A stretch of 64,000 nt of DNA from Actinoallomurus purpureus (GTDB taxonomy: Bacteria > Actinomycetota > Actinomycetes > Streptosporangiales > Streptosporangiaceae): assembly GCF_024055795.1 (NCBI RefSeq), contig NZ_JAMXMY010000001.1:310001-374000 (forward strand). The letters run 5' to 3'. Position numbers and translations under genes: made by a program. Shown here in pieces: positions 8,243 through 17,300 of this stretch. The number at the start of each line of letters is the position of its first letter. Position 1 is the stretch's first letter. The notes beneath the pieces are model-generated. The model worked only from the letters and a program-made list of their open reading frames with translations, searched no databases and was not told the origin of the DNA.

Positions 8243-8295
8243 TTACGACAAGGTGACGGGGCGCGTCGCGTGTACGAGCCCGCGAGCGAGGGATC

Positions 8296-8955
8296 ATGCC
8301 AGCGCAGGAACAGACCGCGACCGGCCCGGAGGCCGCCGCACAACAGGACGTCGCCGCCGCGATCCGCGAGGCGATCGTCCGGGGCGACTTCGCGCCCAAC
8401 CAGCGTCTCGTCGAAGCGGACCTGTCCCGGCAGTTCGGGGCCAGCCGCAGCGGCGTGCGCACGGCACTGTTCGAGCTGGCCAACGAGGGGCTCGTCGAGC
8501 GCGTCCAGCACCGCGGGGCCCGCGTCCGCGCGGTGACGCTCGAGGAGGCGATCGAGATCTCCGAGGTCCGTATGGTGGTCGAGGGGCTCTGTGCGGCCAA
8601 GGCCGCCGAGCGGGCCACCGATGAGGAGCTCTCCGAGCTGCGGTCCATCGGCGACGCCATGCGCACCGCGGTCGCCGACGGGCACGTTATGAAGTACTCC
8701 GAGCTGAACCAGCTGCTGCACCGGCGGATCATCGAGATCAGCGGCCAGGCGACGGCCGCCGGCGTCGTGGAGCGGCTGCGGGCGCAGAACGTCCGGCACC
8801 AGTTCCGGCTCGCTCTGCTCCCCGGCCGGCCGAACGTCTCGCTGGCCGAGCACCTGGCGATCATCGACGAGATCGGCGCGCACGCCCCCGACGCCGCCGA
8901 GCGCGCCGCGCGCCGGCATCTGGCCAGCGTCATCGAGGCGCTCAAGACGGCCTGA
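8296..8955 (+). CDS. GntR family transcriptional regulator, FCD subfamily
   Basis: Regulator of 219 residues. The N-terminal winged helix spans about residues 15-80 (AIREAIVRGDFAPNQRLVEA, then LSRQFGASRSGVRTALFELA). The C-terminal all-helical FCD domain carries the histidines that usually bind a metal and the organic-acid ligand, in ELNQLLHRRI, LAEHLAIIDEI and ARRHLASVI. It follows the aromatic-acid transporter, and identical-core palindromes stand before this gene and in the galB/transporter promoter. The likely effector is an aromatic acid or a pathway intermediate, releasing repression; this is inferred from context. Confidence 0.93.
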   Translation: MPAQEQTATGPEAAAQQDVAAAIREAIVRGDFAPNQRLVEADLSRQFGASRSGVRTALFELANEGLVERVQHRGARVRAVTLEEAIEISEVRMVVEGLCAAKAAERATDEELSELRSIGDAMRTAVADGHVMKYSELNQLLHRRIIEISGQATAAGVVERLRAQNVRHQFRLALLPGRPNVSLAEHLAIIDEIGAHAPDAAERAARRHLASVIEALKTA

Positions 8956-9037
8956 ACCCGCGAACGCCCCGGCCGGCGGTTTCCGGCCGGTGACCTGCGG
9001 GAACCGCTGCCGGGAGCAGCGGGCTATCCTCTGCAGG

Positions 9038-11140
9038 ATGGGTGCCCTGCCGGTCGCGGGAACACGTTTCGTCGGGCGCGGGGATGAGCTGTCCGCCGTC
9101 AGAGCCGCCCTGCGCCGAGGGAGACTGCTCACCTTGACCGGCGGTCCCGGGGTGGGCAAGACCCGCCTGGCGCTGCGGATGGCGGCAGGGGCAGGGCGCT
9201 CGTTCCCGGACGGCATGTGGTTCATCGAACTGGCCCCGCTTCGGGACGGGGAACTGGTCCCCGGCGCGGTCGCCGAGGCCCTGGGCGTGGGCGAGACGAC
9301 CCTCGGGACGCAGGCCTCCCCGTCGCGCAGCCTGGTCGACGCCCTGGTCGATCATCTGTCCGACGGCAGGACTCTTCTGGTCCTCGACAACTGTGAGCAC
9401 GTGCTGGACGCCACGGCGCGGCTCGTTCACACGCTGTTGGGCCGGTGCGGGCGGCTGCGGATCCTGGCCACCAGCCGGCAGACCCTGCGTGTCGGCGGAG
9501 AGCAGGTGCTGACCGTGGCACCGCTGCCCGTTCCGGACCCGGACGACATCCCATCGGCGGGTTCCGTGGTCCGGTTCGACGCGGTCCGTCTCTTCGCCGA
9601 TCGCGCCGCGTGTGCCTCTCGACGGTTCCACGTGACCGACGACAACCACCTCGCGGTCGCCCGGCTGTGCCATCGCCTGGAGGGCAACCCGTTGGCGATC
9701 GAGCTGGCCGCCGTGCACGTACGCGCGATGCCGGTGGAACTGATCCTCGAGCGGCTGGACGGTTACCTCGCCCTGCTCACCGAAGGCAGTCGCGCCGGCG
9801 CCCCCTCCCTGCCGAGTCCGCGCCCGGCCATCGACTGGAGCCACCGGCTGTGCACCCCGCCGCAGCAGACGCTGTGGCGACGGTTGGCCGTCTTCCAGTG
9901 CGGGTTCGACCTCGAGGACGCCGAGGCGGTCTGCTCGGGTCGCGGAATCGACCGGCACGAGGTCGGCCCGCTTCTCGCCGATCTCGTGGGGATGTCGATC
10001 GTCGTCAGGGAGCCGCAGCCGCATGCCTTCCTGCGCTACCGGCTACCGGAGATGATCCGTGAGTTCGGCATCGAGGCGCTGTCGCGGTCGTCCGACGAAG
10101 GCTGGTTGCGCGGCCGCCACGGTGAGCACTATCGGCGGTTGATCGAACTCGTCGACGCGGACTCCATGAACCGGCATCAGGCCGTGTGGCTCGCGTGGCT
10201 GCGCCTGGAGCGCGCCAACCTGCGAGCCGCCGCCGACCACTACCTGACCGATACCGGCGAGGCCACGCAGGGGCTGCAGATCGTCACCGTCCTGGCCCGC
10301 TACCACCTCGCCATCGGATTGATCAGCAAGGGGCGTTACCAGCTGAGCCGGGCCCTTGACCAGAGTCCCGAGCCCGGCCCGACGCGGGCGAAGGCCCTGT
10401 GGATCGCCGGATGGCTGAACCTCCTGCAGGGGCGCACCACCGAGGGCCTCGACCTCCTGCGGCAGTGCCGCGTCCTCGCCCAGGCGATCGGCGACGCGTC
10501 GGCGCTCCGGCGCGTGGTGCAGTTCACCGGTCTGGCGGAGATCTTCCAGGGCCGGTACGACCGCGCGGGCACGCTCCTCCGTCAGGCGCTGGCGGAGCAT
10601 CACGCCGCGGGCGATGACGACGGCGAGTGGCTCGCCCTGTTCCAGCTGGCGCTCGTCAGCAGCAACCTTGGAGATCACGAACAGGCCATCGCCTACGGCG
10701 AACGATCACTGGCGATCTGCCGGGCGCGAGACGCAGCCTGGGCGGAGGCTCACGCGCTGTTGGTGACCGGGCTCGCCACCCTGTGGTGCGGCGAGACCGA
10801 ACGAGCGGGCCCGCTCCTTCGCGAAGCGCTCCGCGGCATGCACGCCCTGGGTGACCGCTGGGGCATGACCCGGTGCCTGGAGGCGCTCGCCTGGGCCCTC
10901 GCGCCCCGTCGGCCCGCGGACGCCACCCGGCTTCTCGGGGCAGCCTACCGGCTGTGGCGATCGATCGGGTCACCGCCAGAGCAGTGGCGGATGCTGGCGG
11001 ACTCCTGTGAGCACTGGCGGACGTACCTCGAACACGTCCTCGGGCCCGACCGTTTCGCCGAGGATTTCCGCGGCGGCCACGATCTCCTGCTCGATGAGGT
11101 GGTCGGCCAGGCCCTCGGCGAGCCCGCCCACGCGCGGTGA
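9038..11140 (+). CDS. STAND/AfsR-like ATPase with C-terminal helical repeats, no DNA-binding domain
   Basis: Signal-transduction NTPase of 700 residues. After the opening FVGRGDELSAVRAAL come Walker A (GGPGVGKT) and Walker B (TLLVLDNCEHVL), then a winged-helix region and TPR-like helices from roughly residue 370 to the end. Similar actinomycete proteins usually carry a SARP domain at the N-terminus or a LuxR helix-turn-helix at the C-terminus. Neither is visible; the protein ends LLDEVVGQALGEPAH. The start used is the ATG at 9038; a GTG at 8990 would add 16 residues. The gene stands alone, with a terminator 15 bp after the stop. Its partner is unknown, and it lies next to the RiPP locus. Confidence 0.85.
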   Translation: MGALPVAGTRFVGRGDELSAVRAALRRGRLLTLTGGPGVGKTRLALRMAAGAGRSFPDGMWFIELAPLRDGELVPGAVAEALGVGETTLGTQASPSRSLVDALVDHLSDGRTLLVLDNCEHVLDATARLVHTLLGRCGRLRILATSRQTLRVGGEQVLTVAPLPVPDPDDIPSAGSVVRFDAVRLFADRAACASRRFHVTDDNHLAVARLCHRLEGNPLAIELAAVHVRAMPVELILERLDGYLALLTEGSRAGAPSLPSPRPAIDWSHRLCTPPQQTLWRRLAVFQCGFDLEDAEAVCSGRGIDRHEVGPLLADLVGMSIVVREPQPHAFLRYRLPEMIREFGIEALSRSSDEGWLRGRHGEHYRRLIELVDADSMNRHQAVWLAWLRLERANLRAAADHYLTDTGEATQGLQIVTVLARYHLAIGLISKGRYQLSRALDQSPEPGPTRAKALWIAGWLNLLQGRTTEGLDLLRQCRVLAQAIGDASALRRVVQFTGLAEIFQGRYDRAGTLLRQALAEHHAAGDDDGEWLALFQLALVSSNLGDHEQAIAYGERSLAICRARDAAWAEAHALLVTGLATLWCGETERAGPLLREALRGMHALGDRWGMTRCLEALAWALAPRRPADATRLLGAAYRLWRSIGSPPEQWRMLADSCEHWRTYLEHVLGPDRFAEDFRGGHDLLLDEVVGQALGEPAHAR

Positions 11141-11155
11141 TCGCGGGGGGAAGCA

Positions 11156-11190
11156 TTACGGGCGGGGTGCCGGGAGCACCCCGCCCGTAA
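11156..11190. terminator. Bidirectional hairpin terminator
   Basis: A perfect 15-bp stem (TTACGGGCGGGGTGC with its complement) closes on CGGGA and is followed by AAAAAG on the plus strand. The equivalent minus-strand reading is preceded by CCCTTTTT. It can end the ATPase gene on the plus strand and the HExxH operon on the minus strand. Confidence 0.8.
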
Positions 11191-11348
11191 AAAGGGGGAA
11201 GGGGCAAGCTTGTTTGCGAGACGCTAGGGGGCCCATCGGGCCGCGTCAACGAGTTGCTGCCGACATTGTCGAACACGAAGAGCCCGTCATCGCTCCCCGG
11301 GAATCCTCCGGAGCGCCGGTCGACCAGGCGGTCGAACGCCGGGCCCAT
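11191..11348 (-). other. Candidate second precursor-like reading frame, downstream of the HExxH gene
   Basis: This short minus-strand frame begins at an ATG at 11348 with GAGGAGG four to six bases before it, a good ribosome binding site. It lies 60 bp past the HExxH stop. Its product begins MGPAFDRLVDRRSGG and contains DDGLFVFDNVG at residues 20-30, which recalls GDGLFVGFQN in the FxsA precursor. Phe26-Asp27-Asn28 would fit an aromatic-X-Asn cyclophane site. Against it, no stop codon occurs before the terminator at 11156-11190, and the frame runs on into the antisense of the ATPase gene. It could be a real peptide with an unusual end, a frameshifted remnant or chance. Confidence 0.35.
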
Positions 11349-11407
11349 CGCCCCTCCTCGTCCGGACCGCACGGGGAGACACCGACCGGGGTGGCTCCTA
11401 CGGGGAT

Positions 11408-12694
11408 TCACGAACCGTTTGCCCGCAGCCACCTCTCGCGATGACGCGCCGCCTGCCGGCGAGCCCGTGCCAGAGCCGGCCGGGGGACCTTCTCCTCCCG
11501 CCACCGGTCGAGGGTGGCGCGCATCTCGGAGACGAACAGCCGCCCCGCCTCGGTCAGGCGGCCGCTGCGCAGCAGCGCCTCCGCGGCCTCGTAGGCGGCC
11601 TGACGCCATCGCGCGAACTCCGTGTGCGCGTGGAACGCCAGGACGGGGTCGGTCTCGCGCGACCGCTGGCGCCGCCAGTATCCGGCGACGCCCAGGTGGG
11701 CGTACGCACCGTGGAGCAGCCCGACGAGGGGGCGGGGATCGTCCCGCCACGGCGCGTAGAACCGGTCCCGCCCGGGGCCGTCCACCAGCGGGAACAGGTC
11801 CATGAGCGCGTTGAGCTTGGCGTGCTGCACCTCATGGGCGAAGGTGACCGGGATCAGGCGGTCGTCCGGGGGGAGGGACATTGCCACACAGCCGAACGCC
11901 TCGCGGGACGTGGCGCTCGCCAGCGATCCGGCCGGAGAGTCCAGGGGGACCAGGGCGACGATCGTCTCCCTCACCTCCGCGACGACGCCGGGATGGTCGC
12001 GGTCGAGACTCCGCCAGCCCCGTCCTATCCGCGCTCGCCACTCCTCCACCGCCGCCTCCGTCAGACGCCTGTGCCGGGTCGTACGGGACGAGAAGTGGTA
12101 GCCGTCCATGTCGTCCAGAACGAATCTGACACCGCGCCCCGAGATGACGCTGAGCCCGCGCCAGCCGGGCGCCGCGCGGTGCGGGTCGGCGGGCACCTCG
12201 ACGGCGTCGCGGCCGTGAACGATCTCCGCGCCGTCCGGATGCACGCGGACGGAGGCGGGCCCCGGAAGCGATGCCGCGCCCAGCGACGGCAGCTCGACGC
12301 CCGTACCGGGGATCTCGATGCGGGCCGGTACGCGGCCACGGATCGCGGCTGCGGCGGCGATCGTGGCGAGACGCTCGGGATGGACCACGTCGGCCGGGCG
12401 GCGCCGGAGACCCAGCACCGTGCGCAACGCCCAGGCGCCCACGGCGGGATAGGCGAGTACGTCCGACACCGCTTCCGGCGCGGCGTGCTGGATGGCTCCG
12501 AGAGCCTCGTAGGCCGCGCAGACGGCACGGGCCTGCGGATGGCCGGTGGTCTCGGACAGGCCGACGAGCGTCCTGATCAGGGCGACGTGCTTGCTCCGTT
12601 CGGCACGGGCGAGTCGTCGTACCGCGGTGAGGTCGGCGTTCCCGCCGGCGAGGTTCCGGAAGGACACCTCCGGCATGTCGTGCGGGTCGGTCAC
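11408..12694 (-). CDS. HExxH-motif protein of an FxSxx-COOH locus (putative peptide beta-hydroxylase)
   Basis: The 428-residue protein matches the HEXXH-domain family that accompanies FxsB maturases. The motif HEVQH is at residues 287-291, in TFAHEVQHAKLNALMDL, followed by HGAYAHLGVAGYWRR, which may supply further ligands. Members were first thought to be metallopeptidases; some related HExxH RiPP enzymes are now regarded as alpha-ketoglutarate-dependent peptide hydroxylases (family knowledge). The GTG start overlaps the FxsB stop as GTGA, so the two are translated together. The role proposed is hydroxylation or proteolysis of the FxsA-derived peptide. Which of the two cannot be decided from sequence. 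Confidence 0.82.
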   Translation of the reverse strand: MTDPHDMPEVSFRNLAGGNADLTAVRRLARAERSKHVALIRTLVGLSETTGHPQARAVCAAYEALGAIQHAAPEAVSDVLAYPAVGAWALRTVLGLRRRPADVVHPERLATIAAAAAIRGRVPARIEIPGTGVELPSLGAASLPGPASVRVHPDGAEIVHGRDAVEVPADPHRAAPGWRGLSVISGRGVRFVLDDMDGYHFSSRTTRHRRLTEAAVEEWRARIGRGWRSLDRDHPGVVAEVRETIVALVPLDSPAGSLASATSREAFGCVAMSLPPDDRLIPVTFAHEVQHAKLNALMDLFPLVDGPGRDRFYAPWRDDPRPLVGLLHGAYAHLGVAGYWRRQRSRETDPVLAFHAHTEFARWRQAAYEAAEALLRSGRLTEAGRLFVSEMRATLDRWREEKVPRPALARARRQAARHRERWLRANGS

Positions 12695-13911
12695 GCCGGC
12701 TCGCCGGATGAGGTGAGATGGGTGACGAGCCGGGCACGGACATGGGAGATGAGCCGGTACAGGTCGGGGCAGTAGACGGAGGGGTTGGCGAAACCCTCAC
12801 CGGCGCGGTAGCGGTGCGGGTAGAGCCCGCCCCCGCACTGGTCCCGCAGGTCGCAGGAGCGGCAGGTCGGCGACAGGGCGTCGACGCCGATCTGCCGGGC
12901 GGCGATCCCGGGTGTGAGCAGCGCCGAGTCGAAGGGATCACGCGCGACGCATAAGCCGGTGGCCGCCGCTCCTTCGTACGCGGAGGCGAGCATGTCGGAC
13001 TGTTCGATGGCCCCGTCCGTCTCCACCACGACGAAGCCGACCGCGCCGGTGCCGAGACCCTCGACGCGCGATCGGCCGTCGACCAGCGTTCTGAGGATCT
13101 CCTCGAACAGGCGGATCCTGGTCCGGTGACCGAGTCCTTCGCTCCACCGGTCGAAGATCGCGATGAGCCAGTCGGCGTAGGGCGTCTCGGCGGAGTCGGC
13201 GTCCCGTCGTGGTGGCGGAGCCGACCAGTTCCCGTGGGGGAGCAGGAAGTCGATGACCGGTGGATCGAACTCCAGCAGCGCCTCGTAGGTGCGCTCTGGT
13301 GGATTGCGGAGGTCAACGGTGCACAGGAGACCGCCGAACAACCGCCGGTAGGGCTCACGGGACAGGAGGCGCACCCCCCGGACGACGTCGGCGTGGCTGC
13401 CCCGTCCGCCGGGGCGGCGCCGGTTCCGGTCGTGCGCGGTGCGGTCGCCGTCGACGCTGACGCTGACCTCGACGTCCAGTGCGTCGAAGAGACGCAGGAA
13501 GTCCCGGTCGAGCCGGAGCCCGTTGGTCTGAACGGCGAAGTGCGAACGGACCGCCGTCCCGAGGGCGGCGCGGATCCGCCCGACGACGTACTGGATGAGT
13601 TCGCCGCCGGCGAGCAACGGCTCACCGCCGTGGAGAACGATGTCGACGGCGGTCAGCCCGTGTGACGCCACGTGCTCGGCGATCCGGTCGGTGACGTGGT
13701 CGACGGTCTCACGCGACATGACCCGGGGCCGCGAACGCCACCGCCCGTCGGCCATCGTGTAGACGTAGCAGTAGCGACACGCGAGATCACACCGACTATG
13801 CAGCTTTATCACGAACTGCCGGAAAGGGGACGGTTTCCAGCCGTTCTTGATCAGTGTGTCGATGTTCAATGAGGCGGGCCATTCCGAGTCCCGCGCGGGG
13901 TATCGACTCAT
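12691..13911 (-). CDS. fxsB: FxsB-type radical SAM/SPASM peptide maturase (cyclophane-forming)
   Basis: Radical SAM enzyme of 406 residues. The [4Fe-4S] motif is CDLACRYCYV with Cys41, Cys45 and Cys48. The GGEP-like stretch LHGGEPLLAGG follows. The C-terminal SPASM region has CRSCDLRDQCGGG and later NPSVYCPDLY, for auxiliary clusters. The opening NGWKPSPFRQFVIKLHSRCD is the FxsB signature. The family joins an aromatic ring to the side chain of the residue two positions later, giving a three-residue cyclophane. It is divergent from the fxsA precursor and overlaps the HExxH gene by 4 bp. Probable substrate: the product of the gene at 14072. Confidence 0.93.
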   Translation of the reverse strand: MSRYPARDSEWPASLNIDTLIKNGWKPSPFRQFVIKLHSRCDLACRYCYVYTMADGRWRSRPRVMSRETVDHVTDRIAEHVASHGLTAVDIVLHGGEPLLAGGELIQYVVGRIRAALGTAVRSHFAVQTNGLRLDRDFLRLFDALDVEVSVSVDGDRTAHDRNRRRPGGRGSHADVVRGVRLLSREPYRRLFGGLLCTVDLRNPPERTYEALLEFDPPVIDFLLPHGNWSAPPPRRDADSAETPYADWLIAIFDRWSEGLGHRTRIRLFEEILRTLVDGRSRVEGLGTGAVGFVVVETDGAIEQSDMLASAYEGAAATGLCVARDPFDSALLTPGIAARQIGVDALSPTCRSCDLRDQCGGGLYPHRYRAGEGFANPSVYCPDLYRLISHVRARLVTHLTSSGEPA

Positions 13912-14046
13912 GGACTCGTCGTTCTTCCGACGCTATGGCTGTGACGACTGTATATAGCAGATCATGGCGCTTGCGAACTTTCAAGTCTCCTGCTCGCTCC
14001 TGTCCGCTGTCGTGCAGGCCGAGGCATTATCATGGGTTAGGAGGGG

Positions 14047-14079
14047 ATGAGGGAACGGATGGTGATGAACCATGGATGA
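14047..14079 (+). other. Ten-codon upstream ORF overlapping the fxsA start
   Basis: An AGGAGGGG run is followed directly by ATG at 14047 and a frame of ten codons (MRERMVMNHG) that stops at 14077-14079, across the fxsA start at 14072. FxsA itself has only a weak binding site and an in-frame stop at 14066. Coupling of precursor translation to this leader is possible. The purine run is very close to the first ATG, so an internal start at 14059 or 14065 may be used. Confidence 0.35.
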
Positions 14080-14284
14080 CTCCGATCCGGTCTTTCGGTC
14101 AGGCCTCATCGATATTTCCGGAATAGACCTCGACCGGCTGCGCGATCTTCCCGATTCGATGTTCAGTGCCACGTTGCGCCGGATCCTTGAGGAAAGCGAG
14201 GACGGAGACGGGCTCTTTGTGGGTTTTCAAAACATCCACGGCGGCCGTTTGTGGCACATGCCGTCGGATACGGGTGACGTGTGA
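14072..14284 (+). CDS. fxsA: FxsA-type RiPP precursor peptide, variant without the terminal FxSxx
   Basis: Precursor of 70 residues. The leader FRSGLIDISGIDLDRLRDL and the helix SMFSATLRRILEE match FXSXX-COOH precursors. In the usual family the chain stops at Phe-x-Ser-x-x. Here the equivalent position reads GLFVGFQNI, giving Phe52-Gln53-Asn54, and the chain continues for 16 residues through Trp61-His62-Met63 to the end. Phe-Gln-Asn fits the aromatic-X-X pattern used by three-residue cyclophane enzymes; Trp-His-Met could be a second site. It is divergent from fxsB and 45 bp before fxsT. The start is fixed by an in-frame TGA six bases upstream. Confidence 0.8.
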   Translation: MDDSDPVFRSGLIDISGIDLDRLRDLPDSMFSATLRRILEESEDGDGLFVGFQNIHGGRLWHMPSDTGDV

Positions 14285-14329
14285 TACAAGAGGGGGCATG
14301 GCCGTCGGTCGCGCCTCGGTGGAGTGCTC

Positions 14330-17300
14330 ATGAACACTGTCGAACGCGAGATGACGCCCGGCGTAATCGTCAGCTTCCTCGCCTCGGCCAGCGGGGTCGG
14401 GCGGACCGGCGCGATCGCCAACGTCGCCTGGATTCTGGCCGCCGCCGGGAAACGCGTGCTCATCGTTGACTGGGGCACGGAAGAGGCGGATACGGATCAG
14501 TACCTCGCCCCGTTCCACAGTGACTGGATCGCTCTCTCGCGAGAGGTCACCACCGGGCTTTCCCGTCTAATGGTCAACGAGGCCAGGCCGGAGCGGCGAC
14601 GGCAGTTGGCTCAGTTGATACCCGCCCAGGTTCGCCGTTACCTTCTGCCCGGCGCCGACGGCCGGATCGAGTCGATCTCCGGTGCCCCGGGAAAGGGCTC
14701 CACGCTACCGCCGGATGACGACCTCATCGCCAAACTTCGAAACCTCCTTCGCGCCAGTGGCTACGATTATGTGCTCATTGACGCTCCAACCGATATGTCG
14801 GAGTCCGTCGTCCGTGGAGCGGCGCGTTTCTCCGATGTGGTGGTGATGTGCTTCACGATTCGCCGGCAGGCGGTGGAGACGGCCGCCAGGCACACACGGC
14901 GGCTGCGGGAGCAGTCCATCCTCCCGCTTCGCGTCATGGCGATGCCCACCCAGGTCGACGACAGCGACCCCGAACGCATCGCCGAGAGCAGAGGCCTGCT
15001 GCGCGACGAGTTCGAGCAGGTCCTCGCCGACTTCGACGCGGACGTGGTCGAGATCCCCTACTTCCCGCTCGACGCCTACGATCGCCGGCTCGCGGCGCTG
15101 ATGGACGTGCCGGAGACACCGGGCTCGCCCTGCGCGGCCTATCACCACCTGGCCAGGGCGGTGACGGGCGGTGAGGTCGGCGCGCCGCCCGCGGTGACCG
15201 CGGAGGTGCGCACCCGCTATCGCCGCGCGCTCGGCCTGCCGGTCGGCGGCGACAAGGACACGATCTCCATCGCGTACGCTCCGCCCGACCGGCCGTGGGC
15301 CGACTGGATCGCCGCGCAGTTCCGGCTCGCCGGCATGAACGTCGAGCGTTTCACCGGAGCGGACCCGGCACGCGGTCCACTGATCGTGGTGCTGTCGTCC
15401 CGGTCCGCCGAACCGGCCGGCCCGGTCGGCGGCGAGGTCGTGAACGTCCGCGTCGGCGGCCCGCGCGCCACCACCGACGCGGTCGACCTGCGAGACCAGA
15501 CGGACGAGTCGACGGCCCGCGCGTTACTTCTCAGCCACTTTCACCTGATCCCCGATCCCCGGCGGTCCGCACCGGCCACGCCCGCGTACCCGGGAGGCCG
15601 TGAGCCGGCCCGGCTCGCCTACCGCCTTCCGGCGCGCAGTCTCGCCTTCGTCGGCCGCGATGACGAACTCGAAGCACTGCGCGACCGCCTGCGCCGCGGC
15701 GACGGAACTCCGTGGGTGCTCAGCGGGGCGGCCGGCGTCGGCAAGAGTGAGATCGTCCGCGAATACGCGCACCGCTTCTCCCACGACTACAGCGTGATCT
15801 GGTGGATCTCGGCACAGGGCCGCGAGCGCGTGCGGCACGGGCTGCGCGCCTTGGCGGAGCGTCTGCCCGTGCAGGAGAGCGGAGACCCGATCCAGGCCGC
15901 GCTCACGGCGCTTCGCACGGTCCCGGAGCTCGGACGATGGCTGTTGGTCTATGACAACGCCGACGATCCGGAGGACCTCGACGGCCTGCTTCCCCGGGGC
16001 GGCACCGGCGACGTGCTGATCACCACTCGCCGCGACGTACGCAACTCCACTCCGGTCTCGGCGCTCGCGGCGGACGAGGGCGTCGCGCTGCTCGGGGCGC
16101 AGGTGCGCGGCATCCTCCCGGAGGAGGCGCGGAGCGTCGCCGCCGCCGTGGAGCATCTTCCCCTCTCACTACGGCTGGCGGCCGCATGGCTGCGCGAGAC
16201 CGTGGGCCGGCTGAGGGCCTGTGGCTTCTCCGCCGGGGAGGCGACCGCGTGGGCGGTCGCGGAGTTCCACGCCCAGCTGGACCGGCCGGCCGTGCCGGCC
16301 GGCGACGACCACCCGCCGTCCGCCAGGGTCTGCCTGGAGCTGTCGCTGCGTGCGTTAGGCGAGGAAGAGCTCGGCGCCCTGACCGTACGACTGATCCAGC
16401 TGTGCGCGTTCCTCTCGCCGGAGGAGGTCGGGCTGACCCTCCTCTGCTCTTCGGCGATGCTCGACGAGCTGTCGGCCGCGGAGGGGGGAGAGGCGCTCCG
16501 CGAGGACCGGAAGGTCGCGCACCAGGTGATCTGGCTGGCCGTGCGGTACGGCCTCGCCGAGGTCGACTGGGCGCGTCGGCCCGCCCTGCGCACGCATCGA
16601 CTGCTGCACTCCCTGGTCCGTGCCGGGCTCGATGCCCGGGAGGTCGCCGAACGCCGGGAACAGGTGCTCCGGGCGCTGGCCGCGTACGCGCCCAACGACG
16701 CGGACGGCGGGATCGACGATCACATCGACGCCTATCGCGAACTGCAGCAACACGTCGTGGCCTCCGGTGCGCTGCGGAGCGATGATCGAGGCGTCCGGCG
16801 CTGGATCATCGCCCAGCTCGGCTACCTGGCGGTGACCGGCGATGCCGAGACCATCTCCGCCGCACTGGAGATGGCCGAGACGGCACGCGCCCGCTGGGAG
16901 CGGACGTGCGATCCGGACGACCCGCTGCTGGCGCGGCTCCTGTCCCGCATCGCCGACCTGCGCCGGGATCTCGGCGACAACGCCGGAGCGCTCGTCCTCG
17001 ACGACGCCGCGCTGGAGCACCAGCGTACGAACCTCGGCGTGACCCATCCGCGCACCCTGATCAGTGGCCGTGGCCGCGGCGGCACGCTGCGGGGGATGGG
17101 ACGGTTCGCCGAGGCGCTGGCCGAAGACCAGACGACGTGGACGGGCTTCCGGAAGACGTTCGGCGACGAACACCCCGAGACGCTGATGGCGGCGCACGAC
17201 CTCGCCGTCTCCACCTACCTCATGGGCGACCATCGCAAGGCCTTGTTGCTCGGGCAGGACACGTACCGGCGCCGAGCGCGCCTCCTGGGCCCGGGTGATC

